A stretch of DNA of 64,000 nt from Bifidobacterium gallicum DSM 20093 = LMG 11596 (GTDB lineage Bacteria; Actinomycetota; Actinomycetes; Actinomycetales; Bifidobacteriaceae). The position numbers and the translations under genes were made by a program. Shown here one piece after another: positions 49,489 through 58,453 of the stretch (positions are counted from its first letter, which is position 1; each line of letters starts with the position of its first letter). The stretch spans positions 16,119 through 80,118 of the forward strand of contig NZ_JGYW01000008.1 in NCBI RefSeq assembly GCF_000741205.1, read 5' to 3'. A model generated the notes under the pieces. It was not told the DNA's origin and ran no database searches. It saw only the letters and a list, made by a program, of their open reading frames with translations.

Positions 49489-50829
49489 TCAGATAGTCGC
49501 TTCAGGACCTAGCACGGTTGTTTCGGTTGGAATCACAGGGTCGCCGCGCATTAGGCTTTGGGCTGTAATCGGCAGTTCAGCCAACACGTCGGCATGATGG
49601 GCTTGTGCGTCCATGATGGCCTGGTGTCCGGTGTATTGCGTGTCAATCTGACCATGGTCCACAAAATCCACGAGCAGGTCATGCCAGTTTTCTGGTGCGC
49701 CAAACGCTTCGAGTTCCGTTTCGGATCCGGCCACCACATGCTCGCATTCAGCCAAGTTGTATTGGAACGAACGGTATGCCAGCTTGCGTCCGGGCACGGT
49801 GGCCTTGTTTGTTGACTTTTTGGCTACGGGTTCCATGACTCCCGATGCGCCTTCACGTTCGGTGAGCTTGTAGACCATGGCGCAAGTCGGGGCGCCTGAT
49901 CCTGTCACGAGTTGCGTGCCCACACCATAGGAATCCACGGGAGCGGTTTGCAACGAGGCGAGCGCGTATTCGTCAAGATCGTTCGTCACGGTGATTTTTG
50001 TGCCAGTGGCGCCGAGCGCGTCAAGCTGGTTGCGCACGCGCTGCGCCAATGCGGCCAAATCGCCGGAATCGATGCGCACGCCGCCCAATTCGGGACCGCC
50101 CACGGCCACGGCTGTTTTCACGGCTTCCTCAATGTTGTAGGTGTCCACGAGCAGTGTCGTGTTCTTACCGAGCGCGTGGATTTGCGATTCGAACGCGTCA
50201 CGTTCCGAATCATGCACGAGTGTGAAGCAGTGCGCTGCCGTGCCGATGGCTGGCAGATCATAGAGTTGTGCCGCCAGCAAGTTCGCTGTGCCTTTGAATC
50301 CGCCGATTATGGCGGCGCGGCTGGCGGCCACGGCCGACCATTCGTTGGTGCGCCGGCCTCCCATGTCCATGCAGGGACGACCCTTGGCCGCGCTCGTCAT
50401 GCGCGAAGCGGCAGAAGCGACGGCTGAATCATAGTTGAATATCGACAAAATCAGCGTTTCGAGCAGCGTGCATTCGGCGAAGGTGCCTTCCACCTGCAGG
50501 ATTGGTGAATTCGGGAAGAACGCTTCACCTTCACGGTATCCGCGGATTGATCCCGAGAAGGAATAGTGTTCAAGCCATTTGATGGTTTCGGGGCTCACGA
50601 TATGCCGGTCGGCCAGGAACTGCAGATCGGCTTGGCTTGGCTGAAACTCGCTCAGCGCTTCCAACAGGCGGCCGGTTCCCGCGACCACGCCATAGCGGCG
50701 TCCTTCAGGCAGATGGCGTGTGAACACTTCGAACACGCAGCGACGGTTCGCTGTGCCGTCTTGCAAGGTAGCGTCGAGCATCGTGTACTCGTACATGTCC
50801 GTCATCATGGCCGGTGAGTAGTCCACCAT
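49489..50829 (-). CDS. pncB: Nicotinate phosphoribosyltransferase
   Basis: 446 residues from ATG 50829 (AAGGAG upstream). It makes nicotinate mononucleotide for NAD salvage. MTDMYEYTMLDATLQDG, EVFTRHLPEGRRYGVVAG, DSYGVGTQLVTG and KLAYRSFQYN are family motifs. VRIDSGDLAALAQRVR contains the phosphoribosyl-binding region. Divergent from rph. An inverted repeat GGCAGCCC / GGGCTGCC (50939-50946, 50969-50976) lies between the two genes and might be an operator. Confidence 0.95.
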   Translation of the reverse strand: MVDYSPAMMTDMYEYTMLDATLQDGTANRRCVFEVFTRHLPEGRRYGVVAGTGRLLEALSEFQPSQADLQFLADRHIVSPETIKWLEHYSFSGSIRGYREGEAFFPNSPILQVEGTFAECTLLETLILSIFNYDSAVASAASRMTSAAKGRPCMDMGGRRTNEWSAVAASRAAIIGGFKGTANLLAAQLYDLPAIGTAAHCFTLVHDSERDAFESQIHALGKNTTLLVDTYNIEEAVKTAVAVGGPELGGVRIDSGDLAALAQRVRNQLDALGATGTKITVTNDLDEYALASLQTAPVDSYGVGTQLVTGSGAPTCAMVYKLTEREGASGVMEPVAKKSTNKATVPGRKLAYRSFQYNLAECEHVVAGSETELEAFGAPENWHDLLVDFVDHGQIDTQYTGHQAIMDAQAHHADVLAELPITAQSLMRGDPVIPTETTVLGPEATI

Positions 50830-51082
50830 TCCCGTCTCCTTCACGGTTCATTGCGACGCAACACGCGCTTGAAGCCGCGTCGCTGTTGCCACCACCTTAG
50901 TCCATGAGCGTCCAACGCAAGCGTTCAAGGCCATTTTGGCAGCCCCTATGCCGCTAGCGTCAGCGCGAGGGCTGCCGTTAACCCGTGGCGCTACCATCAA
51001 TGCAGGCCATAATGAGCCACATAGCGCTCAGAGTGGCGCAACAACACAACCGGCTCAATCGCGGAAAGGCGATGCTTGCACC

Positions 51083-51850
51083 ATGGTGGCAATCAAAGAT
51101 TTGCTCAGTGAACACACAGTGGTACGCCCTGACGGACGTGCGGTGGACGAGATGCGTCCGATTCGCATCACCGACAGCTTCACCGACGTCCCCGAAGGTT
51201 CGGTGCTGATCGCTTGCGGCAACACGCGCGTGATGTGCACGGCCACGTTCACACAAGGGGTGCCGCGCTGGCGCAAGGATTCAGGCCAAGGTTGGGTCAC
51301 GGCTGAATATTCGATGCTGCCGCGAGCCACGGCTGAACGCACGGACCGTGAATCCGTGCGCGGCAAGATTGGCGGTCGCACGCATGAAATCAGCCGACTG
51401 ATCGGCCGTTGCTTGCGTGGCGTCGTGAACATGAAGGCGTTGGGGGAGAACCAGATCCAACTGGATTGCGATGTGCTGCAAGCTGATGGCGGCACGCGCA
51501 CGGCATCGATCACGGGCGCTTATGTGGCGATGGTTGAAGCGTTGCGTTGGGCGGAGGAACGTCGTTTCATCCGTTCGGCAGACAAAGTCATCAAAGACAG
51601 TGTTTCCGCCGTGTCGGTCGGCGTGATCAACGGCACGCCGATGCTTGACCTGCCGTATATCGAAGATAGCCAAGCCATGACCGACATGAATGTGGCGATG
51701 ACAGGGTCCGGTGAATTCATTGAGATTCAAGGCACAGCCGAACATCGTCCGTTCACGCGCGACGAACTCAATGTGCTGCTCGACCTTGCCACAAAGGGCA
51801 ACAAGGAACTGCAAGCCGCCCAGCGTGCCGTGCTCAACGCACGCAGCTGA
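51083..51850 (+). CDS. rph: Ribonuclease PH
   Basis: 255 residues from ATG 51083. Phosphorolytic 3' trimming of tRNA precursors. [44 protein letters not shown], and [20 protein letters not shown] are typical, with the phosphate-binding Arg cluster (RDSGQG-like) present. GGAAAGG is about 15 bases upstream, slightly far. Forms a pair with rdgB downstream, as in many bacteria. Confidence 0.95.
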   Translation: MVAIKDLLSEHTVVRPDGRAVDEMRPIRITDSFTDVPEGSVLIACGNTRVMCTATFTQGVPRWRKDSGQGWVTAEYSMLPRATAERTDRESVRGKIGGRTHEISRLIGRCLRGVVNMKALGENQIQLDCDVLQADGGTRTASITGAYVAMVEALRWAEERRFIRSADKVIKDSVSAVSVGVINGTPMLDLPYIEDSQAMTDMNVAMTGSGEFIEIQGTAEHRPFTRDELNVLLDLATKGNKELQAAQRAVLNARS

Positions 51851-51966
51851 AGCCCTGCGTTCACTGCACCCGCCGAGCTCACTGCACTCACCTCGGTCCG
51901 CAGCTACCGCGACACCCGCGCCCCAACCGGCACATTCGGCAAAATGAAGTACTGAAAGGACTCCCC

Positions 51967-52650
51967 ATGCGCATCATCGTCGCCACGCATAACGAAGGCA
52001 AACTGCAAGAAATCAACCGCATCCTGACGCAAGAACTGGCCAAGACCGGCAGCGCAGCCTCGTTTGAACTCGTGTCGGCTGGCAGCCTGGGCCTGCCCGA
52101 CCCCAAAGAAGATGGCGTGTCGTTTGAACAAAACGCGTTGATCAAAGCGCGCGCGGTAGCCGCCCAAACCGGCAGCCCGGCCATCGCCGACGATTCAGGA
52201 CTCATCGTTGACGTCATGGGTTCGGCTCCGGGCATCCTTTCCGCCCGTTGGGCCGGCAAACATGGCGATGACGTGGCCAACTATGAGCTGCTGCTCGCCC
52301 AGCTTGAAGACATTCCCGACCATAATCGTCAAGCGCGGTTCGTGTGCGCCGCCGCGCTCGCCGTGCCCGAAAGCAAGCCGCAAGATGACGGCAGCTTCGC
52401 CATCGCCGACGAAAAAACGGTGCTCGGCGAAATGAAAGGCATGCTGATTCGCGCTCCGCGAGGAGAGCACGGATTCGGTTATGACCCGATTTTCGTGCCC
52501 GACGACCAGCCCGCGCGTGATGAGGACAGTCTCAAGCATCTGGAACCGCTCACGTCAGCGCAAATGACGGCCACGCAGAAGAACGCCATTTCGCATCGCG
52601 GCAAAGCGTTGCGCACCCTGGCCACGGCAGTCGTGCCGCTCATCGCCTAA
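51967..52650 (+). CDS. rdgB: XTP/dITP diphosphatase (non-canonical purine NTP pyrophosphatase)
   Basis: 227 residues, ATG 51967 with AAAGGA upstream. RIIVATHNEGKLQEI, ADDSGLIVDVMGSAPGILSARWAG and GFGYDPIFVPDD are the HAM1 motifs. It removes deaminated purine nucleotides from the pool. A 20-residue stretch (LAVPESKPQDDGSFAIADEK) is longer than in E. coli. Neighbour of rph. Confidence 0.95.
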   Translation: MRIIVATHNEGKLQEINRILTQELAKTGSAASFELVSAGSLGLPDPKEDGVSFEQNALIKARAVAAQTGSPAIADDSGLIVDVMGSAPGILSARWAGKHGDDVANYELLLAQLEDIPDHNRQARFVCAAALAVPESKPQDDGSFAIADEKTVLGEMKGMLIRAPRGEHGFGYDPIFVPDDQPARDEDSLKHLEPLTSAQMTATQKNAISHRGKALRTLATAVVPLIA

Positions 52651-52769
52651 TGCGCATGCGTTCGCCGCAAGACGAGCAGTGTACGGGTAAGCTCAAGTAT
52701 CCAGAAGTATCTAATAGTCCCATTCTCAGTTAGTTCAGTCACATCCATCGGAAGAGGTCCCGTCCCGTC

Positions 52770-54083
52770 ATGCGTTCTTTTGAATTTGCGTTGATTTCCG
52801 CCCACGAATACGACGAATTCGCCAAGCATGCGCCATATGCCAATTTCCAGCAAACATCCGCAATGGCGCGCGTGCGTGAAGACAACGGTTCACGCATCGC
52901 GTTCACAGCCGTCAAGGAAGAAGGCAAGATCGTGGCCGCCGCGCTGCTGGCCATTCAGGGTACCGCGTTGACGCGGTTCGCGTCCGTGACCGACGGCCCG
53001 CTGTGCGATTTTGACGATGTGGAACTCACACGCTTCTTCCTGTCCCAGCTTGCCGCCTACGCCAAAAAGCAAGGCGCAGTGCATTTCGACATGACGCCTG
53101 AACAGACGTACCAGGTGCTCAGCAGCCAAGGCCATGAGCTTGACGGCGATGATCCGGATGTGCCTCGCTCGCTCATGCATTTGGCCAAGCCCGACCGTTC
53201 AGCCATCGTGCATATCACCGATAACGGCTTTACGCACGAGGGCTTGAGCGTCGGCTACACGCCTGTGCCGCGCTGGCGTTACGTCAAGGACCTCACACCG
53301 TTCGCCGATGTGAAGTCGCTGTTGGCGTCGTATGCCAAGAACACGCGCCGCAACGTCAAGATTGCCGATAACAGTTGTGTTGAAGTTCGTCAACTCGGCG
53401 AGTCTGAACTCAACGTGTTCCATGACATTTGCGAGCTCAGTTCGGAGCGTCAGGGGTTCACGAACCGCTCGTTGACCTATGCGCAGCAGATCTTCGAATC
53501 GTTTGGTGATGATGCGCAGTTCATGATCGCCGAGATCCATCTGCAGAAATATATAAAAGTCTGGCAGAAAAAACTTGACGTTGCTTCCAAGCAGGTTGAG
53601 GAGCTGGAAGCTGAGCAGAGCAAGGTGGAAGCGAGTGGCGGCCAGTTGGGTGACAAGAAACTCAACAAGCTGCGCACGGCTCGGCAGAACGCGGAAGCGG
53701 CTGTCAACCGCATCGCCAAGGCCAAGCAGTACGTTCAGGAAGATGGCGACGTGGTGCCGGTGGCCGCCGCGCTGTTCATTGTGCAGCCGCGTGAGATGGT
53801 GTATTTAATGAGCGGAAGTAACGATAAATACGCCAAGTTTTATGCGCCGACGGCACTGCAGCACTACGCGATGAGCTGGTGCGTGGAGCACGGCATCGAC
53901 CGCTACAATTTCTACGGAATTTCGGGCTATTTTGACGACCCGCAGGCCGAGGGCGCGGGCGTGCTCGAGTTCAAGCAGGGGTTCAACGGCTACGTTGAGG
54001 AGCTCATGGGCTCATTCTCGCTCGTACTGCGAGGCCTGACTTACCGCCTGCAGCGAGTCGCCCACAAAATCCTGGGCCGCTGA
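52770..54083 (+). CDS. FemX/FemAB-type peptidoglycan aminoacyltransferase
   Basis: 437 residues. Two GNAT-like subdomains with MARVREDNGSRIAFTAV, VHFDMTPEQ, YAKNTRRNVKIA and the C-terminal YNFYGISGYFDDPQAEGAGV, then FKQGFNGYVEELMG. Residues about 270-320 form a charged coiled coil (KLDVASKQVEELEAEQSKVE), the tRNA-binding arm of Fem proteins. The family adds amino acids from aminoacyl-tRNA to the peptidoglycan stem, building interpeptide bridges. The residue added is not predictable. Cytoplasmic, acting on lipid II at the membrane. Confidence 0.92.
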   Translation: MRSFEFALISAHEYDEFAKHAPYANFQQTSAMARVREDNGSRIAFTAVKEEGKIVAAALLAIQGTALTRFASVTDGPLCDFDDVELTRFFLSQLAAYAKKQGAVHFDMTPEQTYQVLSSQGHELDGDDPDVPRSLMHLAKPDRSAIVHITDNGFTHEGLSVGYTPVPRWRYVKDLTPFADVKSLLASYAKNTRRNVKIADNSCVEVRQLGESELNVFHDICELSSERQGFTNRSLTYAQQIFESFGDDAQFMIAEIHLQKYIKVWQKKLDVASKQVEELEAEQSKVEASGGQLGDKKLNKLRTARQNAEAAVNRIAKAKQYVQEDGDVVPVAAALFIVQPREMVYLMSGSNDKYAKFYAPTALQHYAMSWCVEHGIDRYNFYGISGYFDDPQAEGAGVLEFKQGFNGYVEELMGSFSLVLRGLTYRLQRVAHKILGR

Positions 54084-54467
54084 CGTCCGCTCACGTCCGG
54101 TAACAGCCGTTAACAGCCTCCGATGGCCGGAATATGGACGAGATGAACGCAACGTGGACGGCTGCTGGCGGCCGCTGTTCCGTCCGCGGCTTTCGAATCA
54201 GTCGCCGCACGTTGGTGCAATGCCGCGCGTCAACTGCCGTACTCGTTGCGGATGCCCGCAGGTTACGTGTCTCATCCAAGCGTTTCGCATTCCGAGCTTC
54301 ACCCCCCCCAAAAAAACGGTTCGCATGTCCCAGGCGGTTGCGTCTGGAACGTGGACGAGATGAACGAAATGTGGGCCGGTTGTAGGCGCGGTGTGGGGCG
54401 GCGTGAACGGAACGTGGACGGCGCCCAAGTTTTTGCAGTTTACGAACGACCGCTAGGTTAGGGAGCT
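54084..54467. repeat. Intergenic region with repeated GGACGAGATGAACG words
   Basis: About 380 bases without a gene. TGGACGAGATGAACG occurs exactly at 54135-54149 and 54352-54366, and AACGTGGACGGC near 54151 and 54411. A run of C8 then A6 lies near 54302-54316. No terminator is evident; the AEC promoter must be near 54420-54460. Confidence 0.55.
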
Positions 54468-55850
54468 ATGCACGCGCTGATTCAACCCATCGCCCTGTTG
54501 CTCGTTATTGCCGCCGGGTACGTGTTTAAACGGCTCGGTCGGTTTGGCGAGCGCGATTATTCGATCATTTCCGTTGCGCTATTTGATCTGATTTTGCCGG
54601 GCGCGATTGTCTATTCGTTCGCCACGCATCCGCACGATTTGTCACTGTTGTGGCTGGCTGCCGTGGGGTTTGTGGTGGCGTTCATCCCGATCATGGTGAT
54701 TTTTGTATCCACTCGGCACACTCCTGTCAAGCGGCGCACGTTTTTGATGCTCAACGCGGCCGGGCTGAACATCGGTTGCTTTTGTTTCCCCGTTGTGCAA
54801 GCGGTGCTGGGTGATGCGGCGTTTGTGCCGGCCGCCATGTTCGACATCGGCAATTCGATTATGGTTGCTGGCGGCACGAACATTCTCACGCAGCTGCTGC
54901 TGCACATCCAGCCCGACACCACGCTCGGCGAGCAGGTAGAAGCTCTCGAACGCGAGCGCGCCCACTCCCGCTCCCATTCAGCCGCCCCCGGCAGCTTCAA
55001 TCCCGCTTCATCTTCCGATTCCATTCCGGTTACCGTTTCTGGACACTCCGCTTCCGACTCTGCTTCTACTTTCAATCCCGCTTCCAGTCCGGCTTGCGAT
55101 GCCGAGTCCATTTCCGCATCCGCTTCTGGTACAGTTCCCGCTTCATCTTCCGATTCCATTCCGTCTACCGTTTCTGGACACTCCGCTTCCGATTCCGCGC
55201 CAACTTCTATTTCCACTCCCACTTCCAACGCAGCCCCAGTACCAGCCCCAACTACTGCCCCTACGCCCGCTTCGTCTTCCGCCTCAAACTTCGCCGACAT
55301 TATGGCTGCCCCCACGCTGCCGTATGTCAAGCCGCAGGATGCGGACGCTCGCCGTTTGGCGCGTCGTGCTGTGGCGCGCACGGTGATCCGCGGTTTTGTC
55401 ACGTCCGTGCCGTTCATGACGTACATCGTGATGATTGCGCTGATGATTATTGACTGGGACCTGCCCGGCTGGGTGGCGATGGTGACGCAACCGCTGGCCA
55501 ACGCGAACGCGTTCTGCGCGATGCTGATGGTCGGCATGCTGATGGACGTACCAGAGTCGCGTTCTGATGTCAAGCAAGTGCTGCAGGTCATCGCTTGGCG
55601 CCTGCCGTTCAGTGTGCTGTTCGCGCTGGCTCTGTGGGTGTTCTTGCCGTTCGACGCGATGGTGCGTGAGGCCGTCGCGCTGTGTTGCCTGGCTCCGATT
55701 CCCGTGTTCTCGACGCTGTTCACCGACCGCGTGCTCGGCAGCGCTAAACTCGCCGGCTTCTCCCTCGCCGTTTCGGCCATCATCAGTTTGTTTTTGATGA
55801 TTTCCGCCCACCACCTATTACCGCTGTTGCCCGCAGTCACCGTGTGGTGA
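54468..55850 (+). CDS. AEC (auxin efflux carrier) family transporter with Ser-rich loop
   Basis: 460 residues. About ten hydrophobic helices in two halves: LIQPIALLLVIAAGYVFKRLG at the start, FPVVQAVLGDAAFVPAAMFDIGN, then a second half with VPFMTYIVMIALMIIDWDLP and LSALIFS-type segments. The halves are joined by an unusually long loop (about residues 160-285) rich in Ser, Ala, Pro and Thr. AEC proteins export or take up organic anions such as malate; substrate here unknown. A 57-base segment of the loop is duplicated 135 bases (45 codons) apart. Confidence 0.88.
   Translation: MHALIQPIALLLVIAAGYVFKRLGRFGERDYSIISVALFDLILPGAIVYSFATHPHDLSLLWLAAVGFVVAFIPIMVIFVSTRHTPVKRRTFLMLNAAGLNIGCFCFPVVQAVLGDAAFVPAAMFDIGNSIMVAGGTNILTQLLLHIQPDTTLGEQVEALERERAHSRSHSAAPGSFNPASSSDSIPVTVSGHSASDSASTFNPASSPACDAESISASASGTVPASSSDSIPSTVSGHSASDSAPTSISTPTSNAAPVPAPTTAPTPASSSASNFADIMAAPTLPYVKPQDADARRLARRAVARTVIRGFVTSVPFMTYIVMIALMIIDWDLPGWVAMVTQPLANANAFCAMLMVGMLMDVPESRSDVKQVLQVIAWRLPFSVLFALALWVFLPFDAMVREAVALCCLAPIPVFSTLFTDRVLGSAKLAGFSLAVSAIISLFLMISAHHLLPLLPAVTVW
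55002..55195 (+). repeat. 135-bp in-frame duplication inside the AEC gene
   Basis: A segment beginning CCCGCTTCATCTTCCGATT starts at 55002 and again at 55137. The copies are nearly identical for about 57 bases and encode PASSSDSIP then TVSGHSASDSA in both. The spacing is 45 codons, so the frame is preserved. Confidence 0.9.
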
Positions 55851-55880
55851 ATGATTGCTACGGCTTCAGTGATTGATTTT

Positions 55881-55916
55881 GACTTCCTCCCGGTGCTTTA
55901 GCACCGGGAGGAAGTC
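55881..55916. other. Perfect hairpin behind the AEC gene, possible IS605-type end
   Basis: Arms 55881-55896 and 55901-55916 (left GACTTCCTCCCGGTGC) are perfectly complementary around TTTA. TTGATTTT precedes it, and no T run follows. It could be the AEC terminator, but the GACTTCCTCCCGG / CCGGGAGGAAGTC form resembles hairpins near the 3' ends of IS200/IS605 tnpB genes. A second weaker hairpin (CCCGC-ATTTT / AAAAGCGGGG, about 55940-55967) follows. Confidence 0.6.
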
Positions 55917-55994
55917 AAGTTGCTTGTCTCGCGGTTGCTGTCCCGCATTTTTAGACAGAAAAGCGGGGCGGCTCATGTAAGAAAACAATGGAAG

Positions 55995-56075
55995 TGCGCG
56001 AGATGGGACTCGAACCCACACGACAAAGTCACAGGAACCTAAATCCTGCGCGGCTACCAATTACGCCACTCGCGC
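55995..56075 (-). tRNA. tRNA-Leu (anticodon UAG)
   Basis: 81 bases on the minus strand. Acceptor GCGCGAG pairs with CTCGCGC, discriminator A. The anticodon arm CAGGA-TTTAGGT-TCCTG puts UAG at positions 34-36. A variable arm GAC-TTT-GTC is the extra stem expected of tRNA-Leu, and GTTCGAGTC is the T loop. CCA is not encoded. Confidence 0.93.
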
Positions 56076-56145
56076 GCATCCGCTAGCGTAGCCTGGAGCA
56101 TGGCCGGGCATAAGCAGCTGATGAATGCCATGCGACGGAGCTGCG

Positions 56146-56181
56146 GAAGTAAACAAAAACCTCAAGACGAATCTTGAGGTT
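56146..56181 (-). terminator. Terminator of the tRNA-Thr transcript
   Basis: Perfect 10-bp stem 56158-56167 / 56172-56181 (AACCTCAAGA / TCTTGAGGTT); read on the minus strand it ends in TTTTTGTTT. It lies 4 bases past the tRNA end. Confidence 0.92.
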
Positions 56182-56185
56182 CTGC

Positions 56186-56261
56186 TGGAGCCATTTGACA
56201 GAATCGAACTGTCGACCTGCTCATTACGAGTGAGCCGCTCTACCGACTGAGCTAAAATGGC
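56186..56261 (-). tRNA. tRNA-Thr (anticodon CGU)
   Basis: 76 bases on the minus strand including an encoded CCA. Acceptor GCCATTT pairs with AAATGGC. The anticodon arm GCTCA-CTCGTAA-TGAGC gives CGU, reading ACG. The T arm carries GTTCGATTC. Confidence 0.95.
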
Positions 56262-56434
56262 ACATTGCTTGTCGCAACAAGACAAGAACTTTACTGTATG
56301 TGGACGCAAAAGTCCAGCGGACGGCCCGCACGGCGTGTCGCCTTAGCTGGCGGCGGTTGACGGGGCAGGCGGCGCCCGGTAATTCAGCGGTCCGCACCTG
56401 AACGAAACCGCAGTATTCCGCTACGATAGAGCGC

Positions 56435-57772
56435 ATGAGTGTTTCGCAAGGATCCGACGATTTCTATGCCATCATCCCAGCCGGGGGAGTCGGCACGCGA
56501 CTGTGGCCGCTGAGCCGGCAGGCGCGTCCGAAATTCCTCTACGACCTGCTCGGCCAAGGACGCACGCTCATCCAGTCCACATTCGACCGGCTTTCTGGAC
56601 TCGCCGGCGTGGATCACGTCAGCATTTCAACAGGACAGCAGCACGTGGACGCCGTACGCGAGCAGCTGCCCGAACTGGATGCGGCCAATATTTTTGCCGA
56701 ACCAAGCCCGCGCGACTCAACAGCGGCCATCGCGCTCGCCACAGCTGTGCTGGCCAAACGACACGGTGACCAGATTGTGGTCGGGTCGTTCGCAGCCGAC
56801 CATGTGATCCGCGGACGCGCCGATTTCATTGATGCCGTGAGGCAAGCCGTTGCCACAGCGCGCGCCGGATACGTGACGACGATCGGCATCGCGGCCAGCC
56901 GCCCAAGCACAGCGTTCGGATACATCCATGAAGGGCCGAGCCTGGCTGCCGAAATTCCCGACGCGCCTGAAGCGCACCTCGTTGAACGATTCGTGGAAAA
57001 ACCCGACGCTGCCACAGCCCAAGCGTATTTGTCAACCGGAGAATACCGCTGGAACGCAGGAATGTTCGTTATGCGAGCAGACGTGCTGCTCGCGCACCTG
57101 GCGGCCACGCGGCCCGCGCTCGCCGAGGCCATCGACCATATTGCCGACGCAATCATTGCCGATGATGAGGAGTTCGAGCGCGCTGTGGAGGCCGTGCGTG
57201 CGGCTCGGACGACTGGGACAACTCAGGCGGCGGGGATGACCCAGACGGCGCGTGCAACTCAGCCAGCGCCCGCAACGGACGCGCCCCAAGCCGTCTCGGC
57301 ACAGCCCGGACCCCAGCCCGGAACCTGCCCCACATCCTTGGACGAGCTGGACGCAGGCGACTTCCATACGCATCGTGACGCAGCGATGTCCGAATGGTGG
57401 TATGGCATTGAAAAAATTGCGTTTGACTACTCTGTGGCCGAACCGCTGTCAGTGTCGGGCGGCGTGGCCATGATTCCCGGAGACTTCGGCTGGGACGATA
57501 TCGGCGATTTCAACTCGGTCGCGGCGCTGCTGCCGAGCGTCAACGAACGCAACGTAAAAATCCTCGGCGACGCCGACCTCGTAGCGATGCTCGACTCGGC
57601 CGGCGACGTGGTGGCGCCGCAAGCCGGGCGGCTCGTCGCGCTGCTCGGCGTCAACGACATGGTCGTCGTCGATACGCCCGACGCGCTGCTCGTCGCGCCG
57701 CGCGCCCGCAGCCAGGAAGTCAAGAACATGGTCAAGCATCTCTCCGACGACGGCCACGAGGACGTGCTGTAA
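56435..57772 (+). CDS. manC: Mannose-1-phosphate guanylyltransferase
   Basis: 445 residues from ATG 56435. Forms GDP-mannose from mannose-1-phosphate and GTP. The nucleotidyltransferase signature IIPAGGVGTRLWPLSRQARPK, FAADHVI, FVEKPD, YRWNAGMFVMRAD and GDFGWDDIGDF are present. No C-terminal isomerase domain, so it is monofunctional. An Ala/Thr/Gln/Pro-rich insertion of about 60 residues (roughly 255-310) sits before the HRDAAMSEWWYGIEKI part. TACGAT (56421-56426) lies 8 bases before the ATG, so a leaderless transcript is possible. Confidence 0.92.
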   Translation: MSVSQGSDDFYAIIPAGGVGTRLWPLSRQARPKFLYDLLGQGRTLIQSTFDRLSGLAGVDHVSISTGQQHVDAVREQLPELDAANIFAEPSPRDSTAAIALATAVLAKRHGDQIVVGSFAADHVIRGRADFIDAVRQAVATARAGYVTTIGIAASRPSTAFGYIHEGPSLAAEIPDAPEAHLVERFVEKPDAATAQAYLSTGEYRWNAGMFVMRADVLLAHLAATRPALAEAIDHIADAIIADDEEFERAVEAVRAARTTGTTQAAGMTQTARATQPAPATDAPQAVSAQPGPQPGTCPTSLDELDAGDFHTHRDAAMSEWWYGIEKIAFDYSVAEPLSVSGGVAMIPGDFGWDDIGDFNSVAALLPSVNERNVKILGDADLVAMLDSAGDVVAPQAGRLVALLGVNDMVVVDTPDALLVAPRARSQEVKNMVKHLSDDGHEDVL

Positions 57773-58453
57773 CGCTGTCAGGCTGTCAGAGGGGCTCTCC
57801 TTTGGAGCTGGGGCGGTGAGGGGGCTGGAATAGAGGAGATAGCGGGGATGGCGGCGGCTCGCGGACGGCGGCAGGGCAGCTGTCAGCGGTCACTGCAAAC
57901 CAGGCTCCGAAACGGGTTCCCGGCAGCCCTTAAACCGTCCCGATGCCACCCGCTTCAACGCACTTGCGGAAGGAAGCGCCCCGGAGCGGGTGGTAAAAGG
58001 TGTCGACTGTCGACAAGGGGGCAGCGCATATCTCAATCAGAAGCGCCCCAGAGCGGGTGGTAAAGCGGGTGGTAAAAGGAACGCAATTACGCACCTTGCA
58101 AATGTCCCACTGCGTGCCCAACTCTGTACGCTGCCAACCGCCCTACTATCCACCCTTGCCGCTCCCCCCAGCCGTTCCTTCCGCCGCCCCTACTGTCTGC
58201 TTTCGTGAGTATCTTGGAATGCTGAATGCAAACGTATGCTGCGGCAGCAGCGGGTGCAACGCGTGAGTTTACGGAAGTGGTGACGGCACTGGGTGCGCTG
58301 TGTGCGCACAGCACAGGGCCCGAGCCGAAACCCAACCCGGAATCGAATCCGGAACCCAACCTCGCGTTTACCCCCGTTAAACGGTCGATATGAACGTCCA
58401 ACACGCCCCGCAGCGACCGATTTGATTCAGAGATGATGAAAGGATACCGATCC
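57773..58453. repeat. Intergenic region manC-pgi with a 25-bp direct repeat
   Basis: About 680 bases without a gene. GAAGCGCCCC then GGAGCGGGTGGTAAA starts at 57973 and recurs at 58040 with one change; the second copy adds GCGGGTGGTAAAAGG once more. Between them is TGTCGACTGTCGACA, a near palindrome. Near 58292-58310 is GCTGTG-TGCG-CACAGC, and near 58330-58365 AACCC and CCGGAA words repeat. Short minus-strand frames here have no support. Confidence 0.6.

Noticed and set aside
57930-58121. Small minus-strand protein between manC and pgi
   Set aside because: Its only repeated part comes from the 25-bp DNA repeat; no ribosome site or homology is evident.
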